Shown: in pieces, positions 1-8,770 of the stretch
How positions within the stretch are numbered: position 1 is the stretch's first letter
Layout: the number at the start of each line of letters is the position of its first letter
NCBI GenBank assembly: GCA_024583055.1
Contig: CP102145.1
Coordinates: forward strand, 744,001-808,000
Reading direction: 5' to 3'
DNA length: 64,000 nt
From: Streptococcus suis
GTDB taxonomy: Bacteria; Bacillota; Bacilli; Lactobacillales; Streptococcaceae
Notes under the pieces: model-generated
What the model saw: only the letters and a program-made list of their open reading frames with translations
Told to the model about the DNA's origin: nothing
Database searches by the model: none
Program-made: the position numbers and the translations under genes

Positions 1-17
1 AGATTCTCCTTATTTTC

Positions 18-419
18 CTAAAAAACCAAATCCCAAATCTTAGGGATAAAAATAATCAATCCTGTCAAAAGGGCAAAGCCTGAGACAAAAAGGACCGCTC
101 CTGCCGCCATATCCTTGGCATTCTTGGCCAAAATGTGAAAATGATAGTCCGAAGCCAAATCCACCACGCTTTCAATAGCCGAATTCATGATTTCAAAGGC
201 AATCACCAGGCTAATGCTGAGCAGGAGAAAGAGCCATTCTGTAGCCGATACCTGGAAAATCAAGCCGGCCAAGACCACCAAAAAGGCCGTTGCCGCATGC
301 TTTTTCATATTGCGCTCTTCCTTAAAGGCCGTTATCAAGCCGGAAACCGCAAAATCCATACTGGCTACCAGATTCTGATTCTTCCAGCGTTTCTTTGAAT
401 TATTCTCTCGTAAGTCCAT
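18..419 (-). CDS. dgkA: Undecaprenol/diacylglycerol kinase family protein
   Basis: A 133-residue protein of the DgkA family, which in Gram-positive bacteria mainly phosphorylates undecaprenol to recycle the lipid carrier of wall synthesis. Seen: after a basic, soluble N-terminus there are three hydrophobic segments, and the family core around residues 75-105 contains the conserved E-x-x-N-S-A-I-E and the later K-D-x-A-A-G motif. Length is normal for the family. It overlaps the end of ybeY by about 20 bp on the same strand, so the two are probably translationally coupled. An internal Met at residue 21 is an alternative start. Function is assigned from family knowledge. Confidence 0.93.
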   Translation of the reverse strand: MDLRENNSKKRWKNQNLVASMDFAVSGLITAFKEERNMKKHAATAFLVVLAGLIFQVSATEWLFLLLSISLVIAFEIMNSAIESVVDLASDYHFHILAKNAKDMAAGAVLFVSGFALLTGLIIFIPKIWDLVF

Positions 420-903
420 AAGCCGTCAAAATCTCTTCTTGCAAACCAAACATCTCCGCCTCTTCCTCAGGCGTGTAGTGATCATAGCCGTTGATATGGA
501 GGAAGCCGTGCACAGCCAAAAAGCCCATTTCGCGGTCAAAACTATGGCCGTAGTCCTCTGCCTGCTCACGCGCCTTGTCAATGGAAATAAAGAGCTCACC
601 GATGTAGGCATCAAAATCTTCCATCATCTCACCCAATTCAGGATTGTCCAGCAAATCTTCCTCATCAAAGACAATCTCCTGCTCCGGCTTGTACTCTAGG
701 CTGACTACATCCGTCGGACGGTCAATTCCCCGGTACTCTAAATTCACTTCATGGACACGCGCATTGTCCACAAAGGTCACAGCCATTTCCTTGTTTTGCT
801 TGCCGATTTTCTCCGCCGCAAATTGGAGCAAGTCTGTAATCTGCTCTTGCATCTGAGCAGAAACCTGCCCTGTTTCATCAATCATTTCAATATACATGGT
901 CAT
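400..903 (-). CDS. ybeY: Endoribonuclease YbeY (16S rRNA maturation)
   Basis: A 167-residue metal-dependent RNase needed for 16S rRNA 3' maturation and ribosome quality control. Seen: the zinc-binding signature H-G-x-L-H-x-x-G-Y-D-H near residues 131-141, and the upstream T-D-V-L/V-S motif of the family. It precedes dgkA with overlapping ends, the usual streptococcal order ybeY-dgkA(-era); era would lie beyond the left edge. Start taken at the ATG at 903; a second Met two codons on is also possible. Confidence 0.95.
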   Translation of the reverse strand: MTMYIEMIDETGQVSAQMQEQITDLLQFAAEKIGKQNKEMAVTFVDNARVHEVNLEYRGIDRPTDVVSLEYKPEQEIVFDEEDLLDNPELGEMMEDFDAYIGELFISIDKAREQAEDYGHSFDREMGFLAVHGFLHINGYDHYTPEEEAEMFGLQEEILTAYGLTRE

Positions 904-999
904 ACATTCCCTTTACTATTTAACATTATATCACAAATGGCAGAAAGATTCTTTTTTATGGTATAATAGAAATACACTATATTATTACAGGGAACCACT

Positions 1000-1809
1000 A
1001 TGAAAGCTGAACAGAATATCATTGCCATCATCGACAGCAATCTGGAACAGATGACCAAGCTGGAAAGGGAAATTGCGGCCTACTTTACAAGCCTGGACTC
1101 CAAGACCATGGATTTGAGCTTGGAAATCGTCACCCAGGAACTACATATTTCTCCTTCTGCCCTGACCCGCTTTGCTAAGAAATGCAGATTTTCAGGCTAT
1201 CGGGAATTTGTCTTTGCCTTTCAAAACCAGCAACAACAGCTAGACAAACAATTTAAACATGTCCAAAACAACCTGACCAAGAAGGTCCTGGTGGATTACG
1301 ACGAAATTCTAACTGCGACCAGCCAGCTGGTGGACGAGGAAAAACTGCAGGAAATCGCCCACCTGATTGACCAAAGCAAGCGGGTTTATTTCTACGGCAC
1401 CGGCAGTTCAGGCCTCGTTGCCATGGAGATTAAGTCCCGTTTCATGCGCCTGGGAGTTGTCTGCGACGCCATTACCGACCGCAATAACCTGATCTGGACC
1501 ACCAATATCCTGGATCCCAACTGCCTAGTGATTGGGCTCTCCCTGTCTGGCTATACTGAGGATATCATCGACCACCTGACTCTGGCAGCCGAGCGAGGTA
1601 TTCAGACAGCCCTCTTGACAACCAGGGAATTTGATACAACTCCTATTGACACCCTTATCCCTGTCGCATCTGTTCGCAATTTGAACTATGGCAATCGCAT
1701 TTCACCACAGATCCCGTTATTGATCATGTTAGATATTCTCTACGCATACTTTCATGCTATAGATCAAGAGAAAAAAGAAAGCATATTTAAACAAACAATC
1801 GTTGACTAG
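1000..1809 (+). CDS. MurR/RpiR family transcriptional regulator
   Basis: A 269-residue sugar-phosphate-responsive regulator. Seen: an N-terminal RpiR-type helix-turn-helix (about residues 1-80, including the S-x-S-A-L-T-R-F-A-K-K-x-G/R-F-x-G-Y core) and a C-terminal SIS sugar-isomerase fold (about 110-250, with the Y-G-T-G-S-S-G motif). A TATAAT box lies at 962-967, about 35 bp before the ATG. The gene stands alone before pepF on the same strand. Its effector is unknown; the family usually senses phosphosugars such as MurNAc-6-P. No sugar-catabolic gene is adjacent, so the target cannot be inferred here. Confidence 0.9.
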   Translation: MKAEQNIIAIIDSNLEQMTKLEREIAAYFTSLDSKTMDLSLEIVTQELHISPSALTRFAKKCRFSGYREFVFAFQNQQQQLDKQFKHVQNNLTKKVLVDYDEILTATSQLVDEEKLQEIAHLIDQSKRVYFYGTGSSGLVAMEIKSRFMRLGVVCDAITDRNNLIWTTNILDPNCLVIGLSLSGYTEDIIDHLTLAAERGIQTALLTTREFDTTPIDTLIPVASVRNLNYGNRISPQIPLLIMLDILYAYFHAIDQEKKESIFKQTIVD

Positions 1810-1869
1810 ATTTGCCAAACGTTTTCAAAAAGAGTAAGATAGAAGGTAGCAATACAAAAGGAGAATCAT

Positions 1870-3567
1870 ATGAAATTTTCAGACTATACCTATGTCCGTC
1901 CCGATTATGAAGCCATCAAGGCTCAATTTACTGACCTGACAGACCAGTTGGCTCAGGCAAGTGACTTGGAAACAACTCGTACACTTGTGACAGACGTTAC
2001 CAAATTACTCAACTTGATCGATACCCAGTACAACCTCTGGATGATCCGTCATACTATTGACATGAATGATGAGTTTTACAATGAAGAAACCAAGTTTTGG
2101 AATGAGTATTCTCCACTTTTTGAAGAATTGACCACCAACTACTACCGTGTCATTGTCCAGACCCCTTACAAGGAAGAGTTGTCAGACATCTTGCCTAAAA
2201 CCTTCTTCATGCAGGCTGAGAATAAGCTCAAGACATTCTCATCAGACGTCATTCCATTACTGCAAAAAGAAAATGAATTATCTGATGAGTACAGCAAACT
2301 GATTGCGGGTGCGGAGATTGATTTCCAAGGACAGACTTACAACCTGGCACAAATGGGGTCATTTGGTCAATCAACCGACCGTGAAGTCCGCAAGGCTGCT
2401 TCTGCTGCTACAACTGCCTTCTTTGAAAGCAAGGAAGCTGATTTCGACCGCGTTTACGATGAATTGGTCAAAGTCCGCACAGAAATCGCCCACAAACTTG
2501 GCTTCAAGGACTATGTGGAATACGGTTACCTCAAGATGAACCGTTTCGATTACAATCGTGACATGGTCAAGGTGTACCGTGAGGAAATCCTCAAACACAT
2601 CGTACCGATTGTACAAAATCTGCGTCAACGCCAAGCCAATCGCCTGCAAGTTCCAAGCCTCAAACACTACGACCTCAATCTTGAGTTCTTGGACGGAAAT
2701 GCAGTCCCACAAGGTGACCCTGATTTTATCGTCAGCCAAGCCCAAGACATGTACCGCGAATTGTCCGCAGAAACAGGCGAATTCTTCGATTTCATGATTG
2801 AGCATGAACTCTTAGACTTGGTCGCAAAACCAGGCAAAAACAGCGGTGGCTACTGTACCTATATCCCTGACTTCAAGAGCCCATTCATCTTCTCCAACTT
2901 CAATGGAACCAGCGGTGATATTGATGTCTTGACCCACGAAGCAGGTCACGCCTTCCAAGTCTATCGTTCGCGTTGGATTCAAAGTCCAGAAGTTGTTTGG
3001 CCAACCTATGAAACCTGTGAAATCCACTCCATGTCTATGGAATTTATGACCTGGCCTTGGATGGACCGTTTCTTCAAGGAACAAGTCGATAAATATAAAT
3101 TTACTCACTTGGCAAGTGCCCTTCTCTTCTTGCCTTACGGTGTCTTGGTGGATCACTTCCAGCACGAAGTCTATGAACACCCAGAGATGACTCCAGCTGA
3201 ACGAAAGGCGACTTGGAAAAAACTCCAAGACCTCTACTTGCCAGACCGTGATTATTCTGAATCAGAAGCCCTCAACCGTGGTATCTTCTGGTACCGTCAG
3301 GGGCATATCTTTGCCAGCCCATTCTACTACATCGACTACACCTTGGCTCAAGTCTGTGCCCTCCAATTCTGGAAACGCACGCAGGTGGACCATGATGAAA
3401 CTGCTTGGGAAGACTACATCCGCATCTGTGATTTGGGCGGCACCAAGTCCTTCTTACAAGTGGTTGAAGCTGCAAACCTCCAATCACCGTTCAAAGAAGG
3501 TGCCCTTGAAAGCACAGCCAAGGCTGCTGCCGATTGGTTAAATGCAGTTAAGGATGACGAACTATAA
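1870..3567 (+). CDS. pepF: M3 family oligoendopeptidase (PepF-type)
   Basis: A 565-residue cytosolic zinc metallopeptidase that trims imported or turned-over oligopeptides. Seen: the H-E-x-G-H zinc motif (V-L-T-H-E-A-G-H-A-F, about residues 353-362), a downstream E-T-C-E-I-H-S glutamate ligand region, and no signal peptide. Length fits the M3 oligoendopeptidase family. A good SD (aaggag) precedes the ATG. The 60-bp gap before it holds a half-conserved cre-like sequence (around 1814-1828, only its right half matches), too weak to call. It is followed directly by a bidirectional terminator. Confidence 0.92.
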   Translation: MKFSDYTYVRPDYEAIKAQFTDLTDQLAQASDLETTRTLVTDVTKLLNLIDTQYNLWMIRHTIDMNDEFYNEETKFWNEYSPLFEELTTNYYRVIVQTPYKEELSDILPKTFFMQAENKLKTFSSDVIPLLQKENELSDEYSKLIAGAEIDFQGQTYNLAQMGSFGQSTDREVRKAASAATTAFFESKEADFDRVYDELVKVRTEIAHKLGFKDYVEYGYLKMNRFDYNRDMVKVYREEILKHIVPIVQNLRQRQANRLQVPSLKHYDLNLEFLDGNAVPQGDPDFIVSQAQDMYRELSAETGEFFDFMIEHELLDLVAKPGKNSGGYCTYIPDFKSPFIFSNFNGTSGDIDVLTHEAGHAFQVYRSRWIQSPEVVWPTYETCEIHSMSMEFMTWPWMDRFFKEQVDKYKFTHLASALLFLPYGVLVDHFQHEVYEHPEMTPAERKATWKKLQDLYLPDRDYSESEALNRGIFWYRQGHIFASPFYYIDYTLAQVCALQFWKRTQVDHDETAWEDYIRICDLGGTKSFLQVVEAANLQSPFKEGALESTAKAAADWLNAVKDDEL

Positions 3568-3573
3568 AACACA

Positions 3574-3611
3574 AAAATCTGAATGAGATACGAACTCATT
3601 CAGATTTTTTT
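3574..3611. terminator. Bidirectional intrinsic terminator pepF/hxlR
   Basis: A perfect stem, aaaatctgaatgag paired with ctcattcagatttt around a 7-nt loop, with T-runs available on both strands. It separates the convergent pepF and HxlR-type genes and overlaps the last codons of the latter. Confidence 0.9.
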
Positions 3612-3943
3612 GCTTTGACAAATTCGATGTACTTATCCCCAAAGACTTCAATTTGCTCCAAAACCATCTTAAATTCCTGACCAATCTCGCTCAGTTCATA
3701 TTCCACTTTTGGCGGAACCTGTGCATAAACCTTCCGAGTGATTAAACCATCATCTTCCAGCTGACGCAGTTGCTTAGTCAAGGTTGCTTGGGAAATCCCT
3801 GTCAATCGACGATGCAATTCATTAAACCGAACGGGACCTTCTTCGATATGATGTAGTAATAAGATACTCCATTTCCCAGATAAGACACTCTGAGTGGTCA
3901 CATAAGGACACTCTGGAACCGTATGCTGTGTGAACGTTGCCAT
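3596..3943 (-). CDS. HxlR family winged-helix transcriptional regulator
   Basis: A 115-residue HxlR-type (DUF24/MarR-related) repressor or activator. Seen: the N-terminal C-P-Y cysteine followed by the S-G-K-W-S-I-L-L-L-H core and the F-N-E-L-H-R-R-L-T-G-I-S-Q helix-turn-helix. In this family the Cys near residue 12 often senses electrophiles or oxidants. It is divergent from the FMN reductase cassette at 4099, with a 155-bp shared promoter region containing a likely operator, so it probably controls that cassette. Regulation is inference from layout. Confidence 0.93.
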   Translation of the reverse strand: MATFTQHTVPECPYVTTQSVLSGKWSILLLHHIEEGPVRFNELHRRLTGISQATLTKQLRQLEDDGLITRKVYAQVPPKVEYELSEIGQEFKMVLEQIEVFGDKYIEFVKAKKSE

Positions 3944-4013
3944 AATTTCTCCTTTATTTTTCCTTGATACTACACATTACTTCACAAAAAGATAGTGACT
4001 ATTCAAAAAAAAC

Positions 4014-4045
4014 GTACTTGTAATATTTTTAGTACCTGATACAAT
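4014..4045 (+). promoter_or_regulatory. Candidate HxlR operator within promoter of the redox cassette
   Basis: GTACT (4014-4018) and AGTAC (4031-4035) form an inverted repeat with 12-nt spacing. It lies within a plausible promoter: -35 TTGTAA at 4018-4023 and -10 TACAAT at 4040-4045 with 16-bp spacing. HxlR proteins bind short dyads of this kind and this one faces the FMN reductase start. Seen: the dyad and boxes. Inferred: binding. Confidence 0.5.
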
Positions 4046-4098
4046 AATACCATAAACTGCGAAAGCAGGAAAGAAAAAATTGTTAGAGGTATAACATC

Positions 4099-4638
4099 AT
4101 GAAAAACATTCTATTTATCGTCGGTTCACTACGTGAAGGTTCATTTAATCACCAAATGGCAAAGCAAGCTGAAAGCATCTTAGAAGGTCAAGCAACTGTA
4201 TCTTATCTTAACTATAAAGAAATCCCGCTTATGAACCAAGATCTTGAAACACCAGTCTTGCCAGCTGTCCAAGCTGCACGCGATGCGATTATAGCTGCAG
4301 ATGCTATCTGGATTTTCTCACCGGTTTACAACTTTGCAATCCCTGGGACTGTGAAGAACTTGATTGACTGGCTCAGCCGTGCCCTAGACTTATCAGAAAC
4401 ACGTGGCCCATCTGCACTACAAGACAAAATCGTTACTGTATCATCTGTTGCCAATGCTGGACATGACCAAATGTTCGCTAGCTACCATGCACTCCTACCG
4501 TTTGTTCGTATGCAAGTTGTAGGTGAGTTTACAGGTACAACTGTCAATCCAGAAGCATGGGGAACTGGACAGTTGGTATTGTCAGAGGAAGCCATCGCCG
4601 GCTTGCAAGCGCAAGCTCAAGCTTTGTTAGAAGCTTAG
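4099..4638 (+). CDS. NADPH-dependent FMN reductase family protein
   Basis: A 179-residue flavodoxin-fold oxidoreductase of the NADPH-dependent FMN reductase/azoreductase-like family. Seen: the N-terminal phosphate-binding G-S-L-R-E-G-S-F-N loop and the [10 protein letters not shown] motif around residues 75-85 that binds the flavin ring. SD aggt lies upstream of the ATG. It is divergent from the HxlR regulator and heads a cassette of small redox or detoxification proteins, suggesting a role in electrophile or quinone reduction. Directly after its stop lies the tail of a broken NTF2-like gene. Confidence 0.9.
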   Translation: MKNILFIVGSLREGSFNHQMAKQAESILEGQATVSYLNYKEIPLMNQDLETPVLPAVQAARDAIIAADAIWIFSPVYNFAIPGTVKNLIDWLSRALDLSETRGPSALQDKIVTVSSVANAGHDQMFASYHALLPFVRMQVVGEFTGTTVNPEAWGTGQLVLSEEAIAGLQAQAQALLEA

Positions 4639-4640
4639 AT

Positions 4641-4769
4641 TCTACAGGTCAATATACATCCTTCCATGACCTTTATCGAGTTGAAGATGATAAAATTGCA
4701 GAACTCTGGGATGTTATTGTGCCAATTGAGGAAAATTCCAAAACTTCCAATAGCAATGGTAAATTCTAA
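4641..4769 (+). pseudogene. 3' fragment of a SnoaL/NTF2-like gene
   Basis: The reading frame following the FMN reductase stop encodes a recognisable C-terminal tail of a SnoaL-like (nuclear transport factor 2 family) protein: F-H-D-L-Y-R-V-E-D-D-K-I-A-E-L-W-D-V-I, followed by a short N-S-N-G-K-F tail and a stop at 4769. There is no N-terminal two thirds and no start signal. It therefore looks like the relic of a gene lost by deletion whose break point coincides with the end of the upstream gene. A different, intact NTF2-like gene lies at 5441. Confidence 0.7.
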
Positions 4770-4805
4770 TCAAAAACCAAGAAAATAAGATGAAAGAAAA
4801 TTAAA

Positions 4806-5426
4806 ATGAAACTATATTACATCATCGATGCTTATTGTGGTTGGACCTACGGCTTTAACCACATTTTCACAAAATTCATGCAAGGCCATCCTGACATAGA
4901 AATAGAGGTCATTAACGGAGGCTTGTTTGTCGGAGATAACAAAAAGAAAATGGTTGATTTCCAGCAGGCACAGACCATCAACAAACAAATCGAAAGCTAT
5001 TACCAAATGTCTTTTGGCGATAACTACAATCAATTGTTTAAGGATAAGGACTTTACTATGGACTCCCTCGGTCCTGCTAGAGCCTACTCAGTCTTGAAAA
5101 ACTATGTTGAGACACATAACCATGCTCAGCTGACATTAGACATCCAAGCCTTATTTTTTGAAGATGGGCTAGATCTCAGTCAAGCAGATAGTTACACCAG
5201 CCTAATCGGTACCTATCAGTTACCCACAAAGGCTATGGAAGAACTATCAAGCATCTTGAATCAACCAGAAAATCTACACCCAGACTTTATCAAGGCTTAT
5301 GAAATGGGGGTAACCTCTTTCCCAACCTTGTTACTCGAAAAAGACGGAAACTTCTTTAATCTTATTAACCAAGTTCGCACAGTAGATGATTTGGAAAAAA
5401 ATTTCCAAGAGGCAGTTGCTCAATAG
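4806..5426 (+). CDS. DsbA family thioredoxin-fold protein
   Basis: A 206-residue cytosolic protein of the DsbA/FrnE-like group (no signal peptide). Seen: the N-terminal Y-x-I-D-A-Y-C-G-W-T-Y-G-F motif in the place of the usual D-P-x-C-x-W-C-Y-G. One active-site cysteine is kept and the second is Thr. Near the C-terminus V-T-S-F-P-T-L supplies the cis-Pro loop of the fold. A monothiol site points to glutathione- or bacillithiol-type chemistry, or a peroxide/isomerase role, rather than disulfide oxidation. It sits within the HxlR-adjacent cassette. Confidence 0.82.
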   Translation: MKLYYIIDAYCGWTYGFNHIFTKFMQGHPDIEIEVINGGLFVGDNKKKMVDFQQAQTINKQIESYYQMSFGDNYNQLFKDKDFTMDSLGPARAYSVLKNYVETHNHAQLTLDIQALFFEDGLDLSQADSYTSLIGTYQLPTKAMEELSSILNQPENLHPDFIKAYEMGVTSFPTLLLEKDGNFFNLINQVRTVDDLEKNFQEAVAQ

Positions 5427-5440
5427 AAAAGAAAATACCT

Positions 5441-5842
5441 ATGTCAAAAAATCAATTATATAAAAATATTTTGGAAGAGACTTATCTAGCTACTGCTCAA
5501 GGTCGAATAGAAGATTTCAAGAGCCATTTGGCTGCTGATATCTCTTGGACAGAAGCTGCAGGCTTTCCCTATGCTGGTACCTATATCGGTCCAGATGCAG
5601 TGATTGAAAACGTCCATGCAAAACTAGGTTCTGAATGGACCAATTATAGTGCCACACCTGTTGATTACGCCTTTTCAGGAAACCGTGTCATGGTTTATGG
5701 CTACTACAAGGGGACCTACAACCTTACTCAGAAATCCTTCCAAGCAGACTTTGTCCATATTTACGATTTTAATGCTGAAAATAGAATTACACACTTTATC
5801 CAAATCGTAGATAGCGCACTTGTTGAGAAAGCTATGAGATAA
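5441..5842 (+). CDS. SnoaL/NTF2-like domain protein
   Basis: A 133-residue cone-shaped alpha/beta-barrel protein of the NTF2-like superfamily. Seen: N-terminal helix Y-x-N-I-L-E-E-T-Y-L-A, then W-T-E-A-A-G-F-P-Y-A-G-T-Y-I-G-P-D-A-V, and the terminal strands with F-V-H-I-Y-D-F. It starts 15 bp after the DsbA-like gene, so is probably co-transcribed. The family includes isomerases, hydratases and proteins of unknown activity; no substrate can be assigned. Confidence 0.82.
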   Translation: MSKNQLYKNILEETYLATAQGRIEDFKSHLAADISWTEAAGFPYAGTYIGPDAVIENVHAKLGSEWTNYSATPVDYAFSGNRVMVYGYYKGTYNLTQKSFQADFVHIYDFNAENRITHFIQIVDSALVEKAMR

Positions 5843-5942
5843 TAATCAATTTTCAAAAGTCTATTCGACACACATTCTTCGCCAAAAGATACTAAGTAAC
5901 TCGAAAATTCCTATAAATTGTATCAGAAAGATAGGTATCCCT

Positions 5943-6791
5943 ATGTACAATTCCCAATTTGAATTGGGCCTAGTTGCCCTCAATGTCCGCGATTTAGAAC
6001 TCCAAAGCCTATTTTACCAACAAGTCTTAGGTCTCCAAGTTCTCTCCCAAAGTCCTAACCAGATTGACCTAGGCGTTGGAAAAAACATCCTTATTCGACT
6101 TATTCAAACAGAGCAGAAAGGCGAAGTTAGCCACAGCTACGGGCTATACCACTTGGCCATTGTCCTACCTAGCCGAGAGGACTTAGGGACCATCTTCCGC
6201 CACTTTATCGACAATAAGATTCCCCTCCAAGGCGCCAGCGACCACGGTTACAGCGAAGCCATTTACCTAGCCGACACCGAAGGCAACGGTATCGAAATTT
6301 ACCGCGACCTGCCTCAAGACACTTGGGATGTCCGCCCGGACGGCCGTATCATCGGCATTACTGAGCCTATGGATGCTGAAACGATCTATGCTTTAGGGAA
6401 AAAAGCTGACGCAGCCTATCAGATGCCGCTTGGCAGTCGCATGGGTCATGTCCATCTATCTGTCCGAGAAAGCACCGCTTCTAGTCGATTCTACCAAGAG
6501 GTCCTAGCTATCGAGGATAAATTCTCCGTCCCATCTGCAGCCTGGCTAGCGTCTGGTGACTACCATCACCACCTAGCTGTCAACGAATGGGGTGGAAAAC
6601 TGCTGGCCACACGAAAAGAAGGCATGCCGGGCCTAGCCTACTACACTCTAGTCTATACAGACATCCAAGCCTTCCAAGCCACCATTAAACGTGCCCAGAC
6701 CGCAGGACTTGACCTGTACCTTGCCACCCAAGAAGTCGCCTTTGTCGATGTGGACGGCATCAGGACCCGATTGGTCTACCAAACGAAATAA
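5943..6791 (+). CDS. VOC family (glyoxalase/extradiol dioxygenase-like) protein
   Basis: A 282-residue two-module VOC protein similar to CatE-type catechol-2,3-dioxygenases. Seen: module 1 (about residues 5-115, L-G-L-V-A-L-N-V-R-D-L start and N-G-I-E-I-Y-R-D end) and module 2 (about 145-275, M-G-H-V-H-L-S-V start with the metal ligand His). It has its own 100-bp upstream gap. In Firmicutes CatE homologues are often quinone- or catechol-responsive, which would fit an HxlR-type regulator nearby, but that is inference. Confidence 0.87.
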   Translation: MYNSQFELGLVALNVRDLELQSLFYQQVLGLQVLSQSPNQIDLGVGKNILIRLIQTEQKGEVSHSYGLYHLAIVLPSREDLGTIFRHFIDNKIPLQGASDHGYSEAIYLADTEGNGIEIYRDLPQDTWDVRPDGRIIGITEPMDAETIYALGKKADAAYQMPLGSRMGHVHLSVRESTASSRFYQEVLAIEDKFSVPSAAWLASGDYHHHLAVNEWGGKLLATRKEGMPGLAYYTLVYTDIQAFQATIKRAQTAGLDLYLATQEVAFVDVDGIRTRLVYQTK

Positions 6792-6822
6792 GAGGTTAGA
6801 CAGATACCTAACCTCTTTTATT
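6791..6822. terminator. Bidirectional terminator VOC/GH3
   Basis: agaggttag and ctaacctct form a 9-bp perfect stem with an 8-nt loop, followed by ttttatttta. It lies between convergent genes. Confidence 0.85.
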
Positions 6823-7957
6823 TTATCAAACCTAAATCGTATTTCATCCCCAAAATCCGTTCCACTGATTGCTCAATGCGGTCCTCGCTTAGTTTTCCTC
6901 TTTTTACCTGGTCCAAAAGATAGGGAATCTGACTCGTAAAGTTAGAAGACAAAATCATATCCGCCCCCGCCTCGATTGCCTGAAGGGCTGCTTCATTTTG
7001 ATCAAGAAATTCTGACAAACCCAATTTATCAAAATCATCTGTCAAAATAACCCCTTCAAAGCCCAGCTCCTGACGTAAAATAGCCATCACCTCAGGTGAT
7101 ATAGAGGACGGTTGGTCCGAAACAGCAGTCAGAATAATGTGACTGACCATGACTGAGTCCGCTCCTGCTTCAATCCCTGCCTCAAACGGTAAGAAATCCT
7201 GCTTTCTCAATTCATCTACAGGACGGTCATCATAGACCAGCCCCGTATTCGCATCACCCGTCTCACTCGAACCAGGGAAATGCTTCAAGGTAGATAGAAA
7301 ATTTTCTTCCTTGAGCAATGTGACGACCTCACGAACGTAGTCAGATGTTGTCATGGCATCCTGGCCTAGTGTCCGTTCATAAATGGGTGAACTGGGATTG
7401 GTTACAACATCAGCAATCGGGAAAAAGCCCGCTGAAATACCTAAATCCTTTAGAACCGAAACCTTGGATTTTGCTCCCTCCAGGACAGCATCCAAACCTC
7501 CCTCATCATACAATTCCATCGGTGATGCAAAAGGTTCTTTCAAGATTGGACTAATTTGACTAACAGCTCCTCCCTCCTCATTGGAAGCCAAAAGCAAGGG
7601 GATATTGGAGGCTTTTTGATAGCTTGCCAAGTCTTTTTTTAGCTGACTCAGCGACTTACCTTCTACATCTTTGGATTCCAGCATATAACCTCCTAGATAA
7701 TAGGCCCCAACAATCTGTTCAGCCTCTTGCTCAGGAATATGCCCTAAAAATAATTGACCAATCTTATCCTCTATGGTCATACCTTCCATCATTTGATTGA
7801 TAGTCCTCTGCTTCTGTGTCAGACCACTATCAACAGCTGGCGATTCCATCTTATCAAAAACAATCCAACCACTCAGCAAGATCATCAAAAGAAGGCTAAC
7901 CACAGAAAATATAGCGAAGTTTTCTTTGTTCTGAATAAATCTATCTTTCTCAATCAT
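6818..7957 (-). CDS. Glycoside hydrolase family 3 N-terminal domain protein (NagZ-like)
   Basis: A 379-residue membrane-anchored GH3 protein related to beta-N-acetylhexosaminidases that remove GlcNAc from muropeptides or glycans. Seen: one N-terminal transmembrane segment (about residues 13-35), then the TIM-barrel with I-G-Q-L-F-L-G near 65, the K-H-F-P-G motif (substrate Lys-His) near 225, and I-L-T-D-D-F-D near 305, carrying the Asp expected as nucleophile in this family. No separate C-terminal GH3 domain is present, as in NagZ-like members. Its start overlaps the pflA stop by 4 bp. Confidence 0.87.
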   Translation of the reverse strand: MIEKDRFIQNKENFAIFSVVSLLLMILLSGWIVFDKMESPAVDSGLTQKQRTINQMMEGMTIEDKIGQLFLGHIPEQEAEQIVGAYYLGGYMLESKDVEGKSLSQLKKDLASYQKASNIPLLLASNEEGGAVSQISPILKEPFASPMELYDEGGLDAVLEGAKSKVSVLKDLGISAGFFPIADVVTNPSSPIYERTLGQDAMTTSDYVREVVTLLKEENFLSTLKHFPGSSETGDANTGLVYDDRPVDELRKQDFLPFEAGIEAGADSVMVSHIILTAVSDQPSSISPEVMAILRQELGFEGVILTDDFDKLGLSEFLDQNEAALQAIEAGADMILSSNFTSQIPYLLDQVKRGKLSEDRIEQSVERILGMKYDLGLIK

Positions 7958-8742
7958 CCTCTAATCCGATTCAAATAATCCTGATAAGACTCCGTCTCCA
8001 TCAAGGTCTTTGCATTTTCCACACGCGCCCTAGTCGGCGGTTTTGTCCCCTCCAGCGGGTAAGGTCTCCCCAACTCTCTCCACTTAAATTCACCTAAATT
8101 GTGATAAGGCAGAACTTCAAAGCGCTCGACATTGTTCAAGGTTTTGACAAATTTGCCCAACTCAACCAGGTCCTCATCTCGGTCTGTCAATCCTGGAACC
8201 AAGACATGTCGAATCCAAACAGGCTTGCCAATATCCGATAGGTAACGAGCACACTCTAAAATAGTTTTATTACTATGACCTGTAACAATACGATGCTGGT
8301 CAGGATTGATTTCCTTGATATCTAAGAGCACCAAGTCGGTCACTTCCATGAGACGGTTGTATTTTTCCAAATAACGCTCAGTCGAACGGAAGGTCAGGGC
8401 ACAGGTATCTAAAGTCGTATGGATGCCTTTTTCTTTTGCCAGGGTAAAGAGAGCAATCAAGAAATCAATCTGAATGGTCGCTTCACCACCAGACACCGTA
8501 ATCCCCCCTTCCTTGCCCCAGAACATCCGAAAACGCAGAGCTTCTTTTAGGACATCCTCAGCAGTACGCTCGGTTGCTGCCGGGTTAACCAAATCCCAGG
8601 TATCAGGATTGTGACAATACTGGCAACGCATGTGACAGCCTTGCATGAAGACCACAAAGCGAACACCAGGTCCATCAACTGAACCAAAACTTTCGGTAGA
8701 ATGAACTAGACCGGTAACTTTTCCATAATCAATCTCTGTCAT
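7954..8742 (-). CDS. pflA: Pyruvate formate-lyase activating enzyme
   Basis: A 262-residue radical SAM enzyme that installs the glycyl radical on pyruvate formate-lyase under anaerobiosis. Seen: C-x3-C-x2-C (C-H-M-R-C-Q-Y-C, about residues 35-42) ligating the 4Fe-4S cluster, the G-G-E glycine-rich SAM motif (S-G-G-E-A near 87), and the family-typical N-terminal H-S-x-E-S-F-G-S-V-D-G-P-G-x-R. Length is normal. An extended -10 promoter overlapped upstream by a cre-like box suggests CcpA control. Confidence 0.96.
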   Translation of the reverse strand: MTEIDYGKVTGLVHSTESFGSVDGPGVRFVVFMQGCHMRCQYCHNPDTWDLVNPAATERTAEDVLKEALRFRMFWGKEGGITVSGGEATIQIDFLIALFTLAKEKGIHTTLDTCALTFRSTERYLEKYNRLMEVTDLVLLDIKEINPDQHRIVTGHSNKTILECARYLSDIGKPVWIRHVLVPGLTDRDEDLVELGKFVKTLNNVERFEVLPYHNLGEFKWRELGRPYPLEGTKPPTRARVENAKTLMETESYQDYLNRIRG

Positions 8743-8770
8743 TGGCTTTTCCTCACTTTTTACTATGATT

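Noticed and set aside
1814..1828. cre box before pepF
   Set aside because: Only the right half agrees with the consensus.
4557..4769. A 70-codon gene overlapping the FMN reductase
   Set aside because: Its first half is a shifted reading of the reductase; only the tail is a real, broken NTF2-like fragment.
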